A stretch of 64,000 nt of DNA from JTS-RE37 sp963756115 (GCA_963756115.1 CAVWMN010000003.1:1364001-1428000), one strand, 5' to 3'; shown: positions 1 through 9,745, counted from the first letter of the stretch. A program made the numbers and translations. The notes: generated from the sequence alone by a model not told the origin.

Positions 1-342
1 GATATCAATTTCTACCTGGAACAACGGAAAGTTGAAAATTTCAGGGAAATTGAAAAAAAGCAGAAAACGAAGAAGCAGCCTTCAGTTACAGGCGAAAAAG
101 ATAGGGGATACCAGGACCAGAAAAAGGTTAAATCCCTTAAAAACCAGCTGGGTTCCATTGAAAGTGATATTTCCAGGCTGGAAAAGGAACTGGCCAAATT
201 GGATCATGACATGCTCATGAACTATGATGAGACCATCGCCAAGCCTCACTTTTTCGACACCTACCACAAAAAAAAGAAGGATCTGGAAAAATTGATGAAG
301 AAATGGGAGAAAATGACCCTCGACCTGGAAACATTACGCTAA
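1..342 (+). CDS. ABC-F family ATPase, C-terminal fragment
   Basis: Only the last 113 codons are in the window; the gene begins upstream. The visible part is very rich in Lys and Glu, with a long charged helical hairpin (QKKVKSLKNQLGSIESDISR at about residues 48-67, then KKKKDLEKLMKKWEKMTLDL near the end). That matches the coiled-coil C-terminal domain of Uup-type ABC-F proteins, soluble twin-ATPase factors that act on the ribosome. No ATPase motif is inside the window, so the assignment rests on this tail alone. The stop is TAA at 340-342. A different coiled-coil protein cannot be excluded. Confidence 0.65.
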   Translation, partial: DINFYLEQRKVENFREIEKKQKTKKQPSVTGEKDRGYQDQKKVKSLKNQLGSIESDISRLEKELAKLDHDMLMNYDETIAKPHFFDTYHKKKKDLEKLMKKWEKMTLDLETLR

Positions 343-464
343 TTTCCGACAACTTCAGTATGCCCTCGCCACCCCTGGCAAACGGTTGACCACACCACAG
401 CCCGTTTTTACAACATTATAAGGCATCTTATCGATAAAATAGCCGATTTATAAGCTAAACGCCT

Positions 465-472
465 TATTTTTG
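465..472 (+). promoter_or_regulatory. Candidate Bacteroidota -7 box (TATTTTTG)
   Basis: The octamer fits TAnnTTTG, the -7 element of the Bacteroidota primary sigma factor, about 70 bases before the LRR gene start. No clear TTG -33 element is seen at the usual distance, so this is only a candidate. The rest of 343-543 shows no gene. Confidence 0.3.
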
Positions 473-543
473 TAGGACGATTCCTCGTAGATTTATAGGA
501 TTCAATCCTTGACAGGCTTTATCATTTCCTAACCTTGTTTTGT

Positions 544-1419
544 ATGCAAAAGACACTACTTGTTTTCTTCTTCCTGTTTGTTTCCGGCCAGTTCCTCCGT
601 GCTGAAGTATCCGCTACGGAGAAAAAAGCGTTGCTGGATCTGTACCACAGTACAAATGGCATGCACTGGGTGCGCAAGTGGAACCTGTCTGAACCTGTAG
701 CTAAATGGTATGGTGTACGGCTTGCAGGAGACAAAGTTGTTGAGATAAACCTCTTCCGCAATAACCTGATGGGACCTTTGCCGGAGAGTATCGGGGAATT
801 AAAAAACCTGGTAATCCTTAACCTGGCCTTTAACAATATAACAGGTGATTTACCCCAATCCATCGCCTACCTGGGACAACTTCGGGTACTGAAACTGGAA
901 ATGAACAGGATAAAAGGGTCCCTCCCGACAGACATCGGGAATATGAAAAAGCTTACAGAACTAACAGCGTTCAATAATTTTTTAACAGGTGGGATACCCG
1001 GAAGTATCAGGGAGATTACCAACCTCAAAGTCCTAAACCTTTCAAGCAATAACCTTATAGGTGAAATCCCGGATGTCCTGGGTGACCTTAGCAAACTGGA
1101 AAGCCTCGGACTTTTTGAGAATTCATTTTACGGAGATATCCCCAAGGAACTTGGAAAACTTAGCAACCTGCGGGAGCTGGTATTGGCAAACAACCAACTG
1201 GGCGGGGATATTCCAAGCGAATTCAGCCAGCTGGCCAGCCTGGAGATCCTCCAGATACAAAATAACAAGTTCAATTCCCTGAAGAACCTGGAAATGATGG
1301 AATCCAAGGGAATGTTGGTCTTTGACTATGATAAAGATGACAAACTCGAACTGAAGGATGGTAAGTTCACCAAGACACGGGTGGCAGATACCAAATTTGA
1401 AGATGTAGATGATAATTAG
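544..1419 (+). CDS. Secreted leucine-rich repeat protein
   Basis: The product is about 291 residues. It opens with a signal peptide (MQKTLLVFFFLFVSGQFLRA), so it is probably exported. A Bacteroidota LRR cap follows (ALLDLYHSTNGMHW ... WYGVRL), then about eight repeats of roughly 24 residues with the plant-like consensus LxxLxLxxNxLxGxIPxxIG. The tail is acidic and not repeat-like. LRR domains of this kind bind proteins or glycans; no catalytic domain and no T9SS sorting domain is visible. I chose ATG at 544 because it starts directly at the signal peptide; a TTG lies three codons upstream. A strong terminator follows, so it is probably monocistronic. Partner unknown. Confidence 0.85.
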   Translation: MQKTLLVFFFLFVSGQFLRAEVSATEKKALLDLYHSTNGMHWVRKWNLSEPVAKWYGVRLAGDKVVEINLFRNNLMGPLPESIGELKNLVILNLAFNNITGDLPQSIAYLGQLRVLKLEMNRIKGSLPTDIGNMKKLTELTAFNNFLTGGIPGSIREITNLKVLNLSSNNLIGEIPDVLGDLSKLESLGLFENSFYGDIPKELGKLSNLRELVLANNQLGGDIPSEFSQLASLEILQIQNNKFNSLKNLEMMESKGMLVFDYDKDDKLELKDGKFTKTRVADTKFEDVDDN

Positions 1420-1445
1420 TTGATTTTGACCTCGTTAATTTTGGT

Positions 1446-1472
1446 AAAAGGGATGCATTCTGCATCCTTTTT
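1446..1472 (+). terminator. Intrinsic terminator after the LRR gene
   Basis: A perfect 7-bp stem, GGATGCA / TGCATCC (1451-1457 and 1461-1467) with loop TTC, is followed at once by TTTTT and preceded by AAAA. It lies 27 bases after the LRR stop codon. Confidence 0.8.
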
Positions 1473-1529
1473 GCGTTACCACCTGCCTTATTTAAGATAT
1501 ATTTAACTACTTCAGCTTAAACTAAAGGA

Positions 1530-1537
1530 TAGTTTTG
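1530..1537 (+). promoter_or_regulatory. Candidate -7 box (TAGTTTTG) of the RND efflux operon
   Basis: Exact fit to TAnnTTTG, 35 bases before the adaptor start and downstream of the LRR terminator. The -33 element is not clear. Confidence 0.4.
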
Positions 1538-1572
1538 CAATCTAACACCAAACCGGTAGTGCAACCCAACCT

Positions 1573-2709
1573 ATGAATACACGTAAAATTATATTGTCCA
1601 TCCTTGGAATCGTATTGATAATTGTTTCCATTTATGCGGCCATTGCTATCACCAACAGTAAGAATACCCCCAAACCCAGGCCGGAAAAAGTGGTGAAAAC
1701 CGTATTTGTGGATACCGTCCGGAATGGTACGGTGGAGATTGTCGTTCCCGCCAACGGCAACCTAAGGGCCAAACAGCGCGTGGAACTTTATTCCGAAGTG
1801 CAGGGGGTCTTCCGGAAAGGAAGCAGGCTCTTCAAAGCCGGCCAGGAATACGGGGCTGGGGAGACCATTATAAGGATAGATGCGGATGAATATGCTGCCA
1901 GTGTACAATCTGCCAAAAGCGGCCTGTACAATTTGATCACCTCCATAATGCCCGATCTGCGGCTCGACTATCCTGAGGTATTTGACAAGTGGCAGGAATA
2001 CCTCAATGGTTTCGACCTCAACCAGACCACCCCGCCCTTACCGGAAATGGCCTCCGAAAAGGAAAAATATTTTATCTCCGGGAGGGGCATCCTCACCAGT
2101 TACTACAATATTAAAAACCTGGAGCAGCGGCTGGGTAAATACCGGATAACTGCCCCCTTCCATGGCGTGCTTACTGAAGCCCTGGTGACCGAAGGTACCC
2201 TGATACGGGCCGGCCAAAAGCTGGGTGAATTTATCAATACCGATATTTATGAACTGGAAGTTGCCGTCAGCAAGGCCTACAGTGACCTGCTGCGGGTAGG
2301 GGAAACCGTAAACCTGGTGAACCTGGAGCGCACCCGGACCTATACGGGGAAGGTGGCCAGGATCAACGGGAGCGTTGACGTTGCTTCCCAGACCATCAAG
2401 GCGTTTATCGATGTGAGGAACAATGACCTCCGGGAAGGCATGTACCTCGAAGCAAACCTAAGTGCAAAAAAGGAAGAGGATGCTATTGAAATAGACCGCA
2501 GTTTGCTGCTGGACAATGAACAAATCTTTGTGGTACGCGATTCTGTACTCGATCTGATCGATGTAAAACCCGTATATTTTTCAGATAAAAAAGTGGTCCT
2601 GAAGGACGTTCCGGAAGGAATGTCAATAATCTCCAAACCGGTAGTAGGTGCTTACGCAGGGATGTTGGTTAAGATCTTTGACGAAAAAACCGTAAACAAC
2701 ACCCCGTAA
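1573..2709 (+). CDS. RND efflux periplasmic adaptor (membrane fusion protein)
   Basis: This 378-residue protein links an inner-membrane RND pump to an outer-membrane TolC channel. An N-terminal membrane anchor (IILSILGIVLIIVSIYAAIA) is followed by a lipoyl-like half (VEIVVPANGNLRAKQRVELY), a short helical hairpin, the second half (YRITAPFHGVLTEALVTEGT) and a beta-barrel region (SVDVASQTIKAFIDVRN, then LREGMYLEANL). This is the HlyD/AcrA adaptor layout. The stop overlaps the pump start (TAATG at 2707-2711), so the two are probably translationally coupled. First gene of a three-gene efflux operon; the substrate cannot be read from sequence. Confidence 0.92.
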   Translation: MNTRKIILSILGIVLIIVSIYAAIAITNSKNTPKPRPEKVVKTVFVDTVRNGTVEIVVPANGNLRAKQRVELYSEVQGVFRKGSRLFKAGQEYGAGETIIRIDADEYAASVQSAKSGLYNLITSIMPDLRLDYPEVFDKWQEYLNGFDLNQTTPPLPEMASEKEKYFISGRGILTSYYNIKNLEQRLGKYRITAPFHGVLTEALVTEGTLIRAGQKLGEFINTDIYELEVAVSKAYSDLLRVGETVNLVNLERTRTYTGKVARINGSVDVASQTIKAFIDVRNNDLREGMYLEANLSAKKEEDAIEIDRSLLLDNEQIFVVRDSVLDLIDVKPVYFSDKKVVLKDVPEGMSIISKPVVGAYAGMLVKIFDEKTVNNTP

Positions 2710-5700
2710 TGAGAAACATTGTAGCCTATTTTATTAAGTACCATGTTGCTGTTGATATTTTTATCCTCGCTTTCTTTATTTTCGGGATTATAGGGGCACT
2801 CTCCCTCAAATCCTCCTTTTTTCCGCTTACGGACTCCAAGAATATCGCTATCAACGTTACGTATCCCGGTGCTTCCCCCCAGGAAGTGGAAGAGGGTATT
2901 ATCCTGAAGATAGAGGACAACCTCAAAGGCCTGGAAGGAATAGACCGGGTAACTTCCACGGCCCGGGAGAATAGCGGCCTTATAAATGTTGAGATCGAAA
3001 AAGGCAGGGATATCGACTTTATGTTGCTGGAGGTTAAGAATGCGGTAGATCGTGTTCCATCATTTCCCACCGGCATGGAACCCCTCATCGTGTCGAAACT
3101 GGAAGCCATCCGCCAGACCATTAGCTTTGCCATCAGCGGTAAACAGATCCCCCTGAGTACCTTAAAGCAGATCGGGAGGCAGATTGAAAATGACCTTCGG
3201 ACCATCGATGGTATCTCGCAGGTAGGTATGTCCGGGTACCCGCTGGAAGAAATTGAGATCGCGGTGAATGAGAACAACCTGTTGGCCTATAACCTGTCAT
3301 TCGATGACGTGGCTACTGCTGTGGCCAATGCCAATATCCTGGTAACGGGGGGAAATATCAAGACGAATGCGGAAGAATACCTTATTCGTGCCAATAACCG
3401 TTCCTATTACGGGGATGAGATCACGAACCTGATCATCCGGGCAGATGCCTCCGGCCGTACCGTTCGGTTAAAGGATGTTGCAGAAGTACGCGACCGGTTC
3501 GCTGAATCGCCCAATGCCTCTTTCTTTGACGGGGAACTGGCCGTCAGTGCCTCCATCACGAGCACCAATACGGAAGACCTTATTTCTTCCGCCGAAAAGG
3601 TAAAGGAATATGTGACCGACTTCAACCATAAACACAACAACGTCAAGCTCAGTGTCGTAAGCGACCAGTCCACAACCCTGAACCAGCGTACGGAACTGCT
3701 TACCAAGAACGCCATAATGGGTATGATCCTGGTACTTATATTCCTGTCGATCTTCCTGAACACGAGGCTGGCATTCTGGGTGGCCTTCGGCCTGCCCATT
3801 TCATTTTTGGGCATGTTTATCTTTGCAGGGTTCTTTGATGTCACCATCAATGTCCTTTCCTTATTCGGGATGATCATTGTAATCGGTATTTTAGTGGATG
3901 ACGGTATTGTCATTGCCGAGAATATCTATCAGCATTATGAGAAAGGGAAATCGCCTATTCAGGCTGCCATTGACGGCACCTTGGAGGTCATACCCCCCGT
4001 GGTGTCGGCTATCATTACCACGCTGCTTGCCTTTTCTATTATTTTATTCCTGGATGGCCGCATCGGTGATTTTTTTGCGGAAGTCTCGGTAATCGTTATC
4101 CTGACGCTTGTCATATCCCTTGTGGAGGCACTCATCATCCTCCCGGCCCACCTTGCCCATTCCAAGGCGTTGCAGCCATTGGACCCCAGGCCAAAAACGG
4201 GAATCGCCCGGGTTTTTTCAAAATTACGGGGCATCAACCGCGCCGGGGACCGACTCATGGTCTGGATGCGCGATAAAATGTACAGTCCGGCCCTGCGTTT
4301 TACCCTCCGCTATAAGATCCTTACGTTTGCCTTTTTTATCATGGCACTGGCCCTCACATTCGGTTCAGTGGGGGGTGGTATCATCCGAACGGCTTTCTTT
4401 CCGAGGATCGCCAGTGACCGGGTGGAGGTATCCCTTCTGATGCCCAATGGTACAAATGAAAACGTAACGGATTCCATCATCAGTATGATAGAGGAAAAAT
4501 CCCTGCAGGTGAATGATGAACTGACTGAAAAATATTTGCAGGGAACCGGAAAAGTTCTTTTTGAGAATGTCAATAAAAATTTGGGACCTGGTTCCTCAGC
4601 TGCTTCCCTGGTCATCAATTTATTGCCCGGGGAAGAACGACCCGATGCCATCGTCTCTGAAATGGTGACCAACCGTTTGCAGGAACTGGTAGGTCCTGTG
4701 ATTGGGGTGGAAAGCCTGATCTACGGCTCCGGCGGGAATTTTGGCGGCAACCCGATATCCGTATCCCTTCTCGGAAATAATATCCAGGAATTAAAGGCCG
4801 CAAAGACAGAATTAAAAACCGAACTACAAAACAACGCCTTGTTAAAAGATGTGGCCGATAACGACCCTGCCGGTATCAAGGAGATTCGGCTGGACCTGAA
4901 AGAAAACGCCTATTTGCTGGGCCTTGACCTCCGGAATGTAATGAACCAGGTACGTGCAGGGTTCTTTGGGATGCAGGCCCAGCGGTTTCAGCGCGGGCAG
5001 GATGAGATCAGGGTATGGGTACGGTATGACAGGGCAAACAGGTCCTCTATTACAGACCTGGATGAAATGCGGATTACAACCCCTTCGGGTGCCAAGGTCC
5101 CCTTAAAGGAAATTGCCAGTTACGTAATTGAACGCGGTGATGTGGCCATCAACCATCTCGATGGACGGCGCGAGATACAGGTTACGGCCGATCTGAAGGA
5201 CGACAAGCAAACCAGTGCTACAGATATCATGGCGGAGATCAAAACGGATATCATGCCTGAGATACAATCCAAATACCCTACAGTGACCGCCTCCTATGAG
5301 GGGCAGAACAGGGAAGCGAACAAAATGATGGATTCCTTCCGCGCAGTGGGCCTTACGGCACTGGTGCTGATATATATCACCATTGCCTTTACCTTCCGGA
5401 GCTTCAGCCAGCCGTTGCTGTTGTTGCTGTTGGTGCCTTTCAGCTATACGGCTGTGGCCTGGGGGCATTGGATCCACGATTTTCCGGTCAACATCCTTTC
5501 CGTTCTGGGCATAATTGCCCTTATCGGGATCATGGTAAATGACGGCCTGGTGCTGATCAGTAAGTTCAATATCAACCTCCGGCAGGGTATGCTGTTTGAC
5601 GATGCCATCTATGAAGCAGGCCGCTCCCGGTTCCGCGCTATCTTCCTGACTTCCGTTACGACTATCGCCGGCCTCGCACCTTTATTGCTGGAAAAAAGCA

Positions 5701-5984
5701 GGCAGGCGCAGTTCCTGAAACCGATGGCGATCTCCATAGCTTACGGCATCGCATATGCCACATTGCTCACGCTGTTGATGTTGCCCATCTTCCTGTCCTT
5801 CAGCAACAGGGCGAAGGTTGGTACAAAATGGCTGGCCAAAGGGGGTACGGTAACAAGGGAAGAAGTGGAACGGGCCATTAAAGAGCAAAAGGAAGCACAT
5901 AGAATGTCTAAAGAACCTGTCCATAACCTGAATGGCTCCCCCACAAAAATCACCAAAAGTTCTGAGCGCCATACACAAAACTAG
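2709..5984 (+). CDS. RND family efflux transporter permease
   Basis: At 1091 residues this is full length for an AcrB/HAE-type proton-driven pump. The first membrane helix (VDIFILAFFIFGIIGALSL) is followed by the porter domain. The TM4 proton-relay motif GILVDDGIVIAENI carries the paired aspartates, and the second-half counterpart reads GIMVNDGLVLIS. A duplicated architecture with two large periplasmic loops is evident. The last about 50 residues form a charged cytoplasmic tail. It overlaps the adaptor by one base and ends 16 bases before the TolC start. The drug or lipid substrate is unknown. Confidence 0.95.
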   Translation: MRNIVAYFIKYHVAVDIFILAFFIFGIIGALSLKSSFFPLTDSKNIAINVTYPGASPQEVEEGIILKIEDNLKGLEGIDRVTSTARENSGLINVEIEKGRDIDFMLLEVKNAVDRVPSFPTGMEPLIVSKLEAIRQTISFAISGKQIPLSTLKQIGRQIENDLRTIDGISQVGMSGYPLEEIEIAVNENNLLAYNLSFDDVATAVANANILVTGGNIKTNAEEYLIRANNRSYYGDEITNLIIRADASGRTVRLKDVAEVRDRFAESPNASFFDGELAVSASITSTNTEDLISSAEKVKEYVTDFNHKHNNVKLSVVSDQSTTLNQRTELLTKNAIMGMILVLIFLSIFLNTRLAFWVAFGLPISFLGMFIFAGFFDVTINVLSLFGMIIVIGILVDDGIVIAENIYQHYEKGKSPIQAAIDGTLEVIPPVVSAIITTLLAFSIILFLDGRIGDFFAEVSVIVILTLVISLVEALIILPAHLAHSKALQPLDPRPKTGIARVFSKLRGINRAGDRLMVWMRDKMYSPALRFTLRYKILTFAFFIMALALTFGSVGGGIIRTAFFPRIASDRVEVSLLMPNGTNENVTDSIISMIEEKSLQVNDELTEKYLQGTGKVLFENVNKNLGPGSSAASLVINLLPGEERPDAIVSEMVTNRLQELVGPVIGVESLIYGSGGNFGGNPISVSLLGNNIQELKAAKTELKTELQNNALLKDVADNDPAGIKEIRLDLKENAYLLGLDLRNVMNQVRAGFFGMQAQRFQRGQDEIRVWVRYDRANRSSITDLDEMRITTPSGAKVPLKEIASYVIERGDVAINHLDGRREIQVTADLKDDKQTSATDIMAEIKTDIMPEIQSKYPTVTASYEGQNREANKMMDSFRAVGLTALVLIYITIAFTFRSFSQPLLLLLLVPFSYTAVAWGHWIHDFPVNILSVLGIIALIGIMVNDGLVLISKFNINLRQGMLFDDAIYEAGRSRFRAIFLTSVTTIAGLAPLLLEKSRQAQFLKPMAISIAYGIAYATLLTLLMLPIFLSFSNRAKVGTKWLAKGGTVTREEVERAIKEQKEAHRMSKEPVHNLNGSPTKITKSSERHTQN

Positions 5985-6000
5985 CAAGCAACTGATACGA

Positions 6001-7350
6001 ATGAAAAGATTTTATTTGATCCCCCTGCTATCCCTGGTAGCACTCCAATCCCTTGTTGCCCAGCAGGACCTGTTATCAAAAGATGAAGCCGTGAAACTGG
6101 CACTGGAAAATAACTTTGGCATCCAGGTCGTCACCAACCAGATTGAGGTCGCGCGAAATAATCAGAGCATCCTTAACTCGGGCTACCTTCCAAGCCTTAC
6201 TGGCACAGCCGGGGCTTCGTACAACCGGGATGATTCCGTGATAGAATTCCCAGGGCAGCTAAACGCAGACGGCAATCCCCGGGAAGATGTCATCATAGAC
6301 AAGGCAGAAGCCCAGCGATACAACTCCGCACTGACTTTGAATTATACTCTTTTTGACGGATTGGGCCGCTTTTACAATTACAAGCAGCTAAAGGAAGAGT
6401 ACCAGTTGAGTGAATTACAGGCGCGGGAAACCATTGAAAATACGATGTTGCAGCTCTTTAGTGTGTATTTTGAGATTGCGCGACTCTCGGAAAACGCCAA
6501 TGTACTGCAGCAGGCACTCGATATCTCCACGGACCGCATAACGCGGGCTGAATATTCCTTTGAATACGGGCAGAACACAAAGCTCGATATTTTAAATGCC
6601 CAGGTGGATGTGACCAATGACAGTATCAACCTGCTGAATACCCGGCTGCAGCTTTCCAATACCAAACGCGACCTGAATGTGATCATGAACCAGGACTTAA
6701 ATACGGGATTCAGGGTGGATACGCTGGTACAGTTTATTCCGAGATTGCAGCTCGATGACCTTATCGCACAAGCCAATGCCAACAACGTAGCTATTTTGCA
6801 GACCGAAAGGAGCCTGGCTATCAATGCCTACGATATCAAAGTGAATAAAGCAGGATACCTTCCAACCGTAGGGTTGAACGGGGCCTATGGATGGAATTTA
6901 AACCAGAGTGCCGCCTCCGCCTTTTTCCCCGGGACCAATACAGAGACCTGGAATTTTGGATTGGGTGCCAGCCTAACGTGGAACCTTTTTGATGGAGGAA
7001 GCACCAGCATACGGGTGCGGAATTCCAAAATAGCCTATGAGAACCAGGAATTGCTGAAAGCCCAGGTCGCCCTGGAGGTAGACCGGGATATCATGAATGC
7101 CCTTGCCATTTATGAGAACCAACTGGAGATTTTCAGGATCCAGGAACAGAATGTCCTTACCAACCAGAACAATTTTGAACGGTCGCGGGAACAATTCCAG
7201 TTGGGAAGGATCACATCTCTCGAATTCCGGCAGGCACAGATCAACCTGTTGAATGCCCAAACAAATAAGAACCTCGCCAAGTATGATGCCAAATTAGCTG
7301 AATTGCAGCTGTTGCAGCTTACAGGGCAGTTGCTGAATGTGGATTTCTGA
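6001..7350 (+). CDS. TolC family outer-membrane efflux channel
   Basis: This 449-residue protein starts with a signal peptide (MKRFYLIPLLSLVALQSLVA). It has the internal repeat typical of outer-membrane efflux proteins: each half has a beta segment (ALTLNYTLFDGLGR; LGASLTWNLFDGGST) followed by long helices rich in Gln, Asn, Leu and Glu. It forms the exit duct of the pump above. The reading frame extends upstream to 5932 inside the pump gene, but ATG at 6001 starts exactly at the signal peptide. A 7-nt repeat follows directly after the stop. Confidence 0.93.
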   Translation: MKRFYLIPLLSLVALQSLVAQQDLLSKDEAVKLALENNFGIQVVTNQIEVARNNQSILNSGYLPSLTGTAGASYNRDDSVIEFPGQLNADGNPREDVIIDKAEAQRYNSALTLNYTLFDGLGRFYNYKQLKEEYQLSELQARETIENTMLQLFSVYFEIARLSENANVLQQALDISTDRITRAEYSFEYGQNTKLDILNAQVDVTNDSINLLNTRLQLSNTKRDLNVIMNQDLNTGFRVDTLVQFIPRLQLDDLIAQANANNVAILQTERSLAINAYDIKVNKAGYLPTVGLNGAYGWNLNQSAASAFFPGTNTETWNFGLGASLTWNLFDGGSTSIRVRNSKIAYENQELLKAQVALEVDRDIMNALAIYENQLEIFRIQEQNVLTNQNNFERSREQFQLGRITSLEFRQAQINLLNAQTNKNLAKYDAKLAELQLLQLTGQLLNVDF

Positions 7351-7371
7351 TTAGTAAGCAGTTATCAGTAA
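7351..7371 (+). repeat. 7-nt tandem repeat directly after the tolC stop
   Basis: Three units, TTAGTAA GCAGTTA TCAGTAA, begin at the first base after TGA. Related tracts follow the CPXCG gene, phzF-like gene and rpiA. Confidence 0.7.
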
Positions 7372-7429
7372 AATGACCTTCCCTGATTGGGGTTGACCGT
7401 TTCTTTACTTCGTACCTTGTGTTTTACAT

Positions 7430-7606
7430 TACCCACCCCTTAATCCCCTCCCGGGAGGGGAGCTCTCTGATTTGTACTTTTTGCTTGATCTTTGTCATGC
7501 TGAACACAAGTGAAGCATTGAACTTTGCCTGTCCGCCTAAGCTCTGCGGCCTTCGTAGCCAAGTGAAGAAGGCTAGCGAAGGAGGGAACAGTAAGCTGTA
7601 TTCAGT
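7430..7606 (+). repeat. 177-bp dispersed repeat, copy A
   Basis: Nearly identical, without gaps, to 8998-9174; I count three mismatches. It contains the palindrome CCCCTCCCGGGAGGGG, a TCATGCTGAACACAAGTGAA stretch, and a hairpin with arms CCTTCGTAGCC and GGCTAGCGAAGG, and ends with AACAGTAAGC heptad-like sequence. Confidence 0.85.
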
Positions 7607-7723
7607 AAAGGTTTTGATGAACAAGTAGTATTGACTGCTCACCGCATGCGTAATACCTCACAGTGGCACTCGTTTTTCTCCTTCAATAGTCTCCAAAGAC
7701 CAAAAAGGTGATTAGTAAGGTAT

Positions 7724-7908
7724 CGGCCTATTTTTAGTTGTGTAGCAAATCAAGCGGTTTTCACGCTGGGGGAAGGAAGCCGTCCATAGAGCATTTCGCG
7801 CAGCGAAGGCGGCCTGGACGGCGGGACTGTGGAAAGCGCGTAGATTTCCAGAAAAGAAAAATCAGCCAGGGAGTTTTTTGTTTCTTTTTTACTCCCTTAA
7901 AAAAGAAA
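7724..7908 (+). repeat. Long inverted repeat, arm 1 (partner at 40842-41213)
   Basis: The reverse complement of this stretch recurs about 33 kb away. Shared blocks include AATCAAGCGGTTTTCACGCT, GGAAGCCGTCCA, GTGGAAAGCGCGTAGATTTC and ATCAGCCAGGGAGTTTTTTG. The other arm is about 190 bases longer because extra hairpins lie in its middle. Confidence 0.8.
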
Positions 7909-8490
7909 GATAAAAGTCATTTGGAATATTCCTAATTCACCAAGCCCACTTACTTATGCATTTTGCCTTGATGTACATTCGTAGCATCTGAGTCTCAATA
8001 TTGGTTTTCTTCATTTCTTTTGCTTGCCCAAAAGAAATGGAAGCAAAGAAAAGGGCACTTTTTCCAAGGTATTTTTGGCTTTGCCAAAACCGCCTCAGTT
8101 TTCTAAATTTTCTCCAAGGCTTCGAAAATTCTTAACGAAAACTTCGTCTATACTGCGGAAAAAGATTTTTCAACTACAATGTTATGGATTGTTAGGTCGT
8201 TCCTACAGGCGAAGGAATATTTGAAATTTTATAATGTCAATATATATCAGGAATTATGTCGCAGCTGCCGCTATTTCTGTAAATCCTTCGGAGTCATCAC
8301 AGGATGAAAGTGGTGTATAGAATGCCAGGGAGTTTTTAGATTGAAAAAAGAATAAACTACTTGTAGTCGATGCTCTTTTCAGTGGGGAGATATCAGTACC
8401 AGTGTACAGTAAGTACATGTCCTCCGAAGCCCTTTTCGGGAAGCGCTTCTGAAGTAAAATTGAACTATTTGCAAAACTTTTATTTCGACT

Positions 8491-9711
8491 TCGCTCAATA
8501 TGACAGTTTTGCAAATTTGCCAGTGGTTACAATCTACGATAATTAGTTTACAGGACAACTAATTGAATCTCGAATGTCAGGCTGAGCGCAGTCGAAGCCC
8601 TCGTCAATCACATTTCGACTGCCTACCCGTCCGGCAGACGGGCGCTCAATGTGACATTCGCTATGTCAGGCTGAGCGCCCGCCTGAACTTAACGGGCAGC
8701 CGTCTTATGTATTAAAGGTTCAATGGTCAAAGTTGGTATTTCGTATAATCAAATTGTGTGTTGAGTTGTGGGTTAGGAAACCCTTCTCCGAAGTATAGGC
8801 GAAGAAAGCTTCGAGGGGTAGCGCCACTCCTTGGCGTGGTGGCGAAGTTTCTGAGCCGGTTTTCCGCTGTGCGGAAAAATACCTGCGGAGAAGGTGTCTT
8901 TTTTGCATTCCTTTTTGGACAAGCAAAAAGGGATAAAAAAGAAATCATCTTAAGTAGCATTGACGATTTTCTATATTTCCTCCTTCGTACTACGCTTTAC
9001 CCACCCCTAAATCCCCTCCCGGGAGGGGAGCTCTCTGATTCGTACTTTGTGCTTGATCTTTGTCATGCTGAACACAAGTGAAGCATTGAACTTTGCCTGT
9101 CCGCCTAAGCTCTGCGGCCTTCGTAGCCAAGTGAAGAAGGCTAGCGAAGGAGGGAACAGTAAGCTGTATTCAGTCGCTCAATATGACAGTTTTGCAAATT
9201 TGCCAGTGGTTACAATCTACGATAATTAGTTTACAGGACAACTAATTGAATCTCGAATGTCAGGCTGAGCGCAGTCGAAGCCCTCGTCAATCACATTTCG
9301 ACTGCCTACCCGTCCGGCAGACGGGCGCTCAATGTGACATTCGCTATGTCAGGCTGAGCGCCCGCCTGAACTTAACGGGCAGCCGTCTTATGTATTAAAG
9401 GTTCAATGGTCAAAGTTGGTATTTCGTATAATCAAATTGTGTGTTAGGAAACCCTTCTCCGAAGTATAGGCGAAGAAAGCTTCGAAGGGTACCGCCACTC
9501 CTTGGCGTGGTGGCGAAGTTTCTGAGCCGGTTTTCCGCTGTGCGGAAAAATACCTGCGGAGAAGGTGTCTTTTTTGCATTCCTTTTTGGACAAGCAAAAA
9601 GGGATAAAAAAGAAATCATCTTAAGTAGCATTGACGATTTTCTGTACTTCCTCCTTCTTACTAAGCTTTACCCACCCCTTAATCCCCTCCCGGGAGGGGA
9701 CTTCTCTTATT
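8491..9711 (+). repeat. Imperfect tandem duplication (8491-9173 and 9174-9711)
   Basis: The stretch from TCGCTCAATATGACAG at 8491 recurs from 9174 with an offset of 683, falling to 671 after a 12-base deletion in the second copy near 9442. Similarity runs about 540 bases, to the CCCCTCCCGGGAGGGG palindrome. The first unit also carries copy B of the 177-bp repeat. Each unit holds an inverted pair of TGTCAnnnTGAGCGnAGTCGAA elements, one interrupted by a hairpin containing CCGTCCGGCAGACGG. Confidence 0.85.
8998..9174 (+). repeat. 177-bp dispersed repeat, copy B
   Basis: Second full copy of the repeat at 7430-7606. A partial third copy (about 50 bases around the palindrome) is at 9669-9715. Confidence 0.85.
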
Positions 9712-9720
9712 CGTAATTCG

Positions 9721-9728
9721 TATTTTTG
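9721..9728 (+). promoter_or_regulatory. Candidate -7 box (TATTTTTG) for the CPXCG gene
   Basis: Exact TAnnTTTG match, 17 bases before the ATG at 9746 and just past the end of the repeat island. Confidence 0.45.
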
Positions 9729-9745
9729 TTTTCTAGAACGATCCC

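Larger units (their letters stand above)
7372..9720 (+). other. Gene-free repeat island
   Basis: About 2.3 kb without a credible gene. Open frames of 60-110 codons here translate only repeat sequence and recur in different frames. The stretch is a mosaic: a 177-bp dispersed repeat present twice plus a partial copy, a tandem duplication of about 540 bp, one arm of an inverted repeat shared with 40.8-41.2 kb, and several short hairpins nested inside one another, including three copies of the perfect palindrome CCCCTCCCGGGAGGGG (7445-7460, 9013-9028, 9684-9699). No transposase is visible. Confidence 0.75.

Noticed and set aside
8254..8514. 86-codon minus-strand frame beginning MQNCHIERSRNK
   Set aside because: The peptide comes from the TGAGCGnAGTCGAA-type repeat; it is a known kind of spurious call in this group.
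7440..9710. Possible CRISPR array from the recurring blocks
   Set aside because: Repeats are long, unevenly spaced and few, with no uniform spacers and no cas genes.
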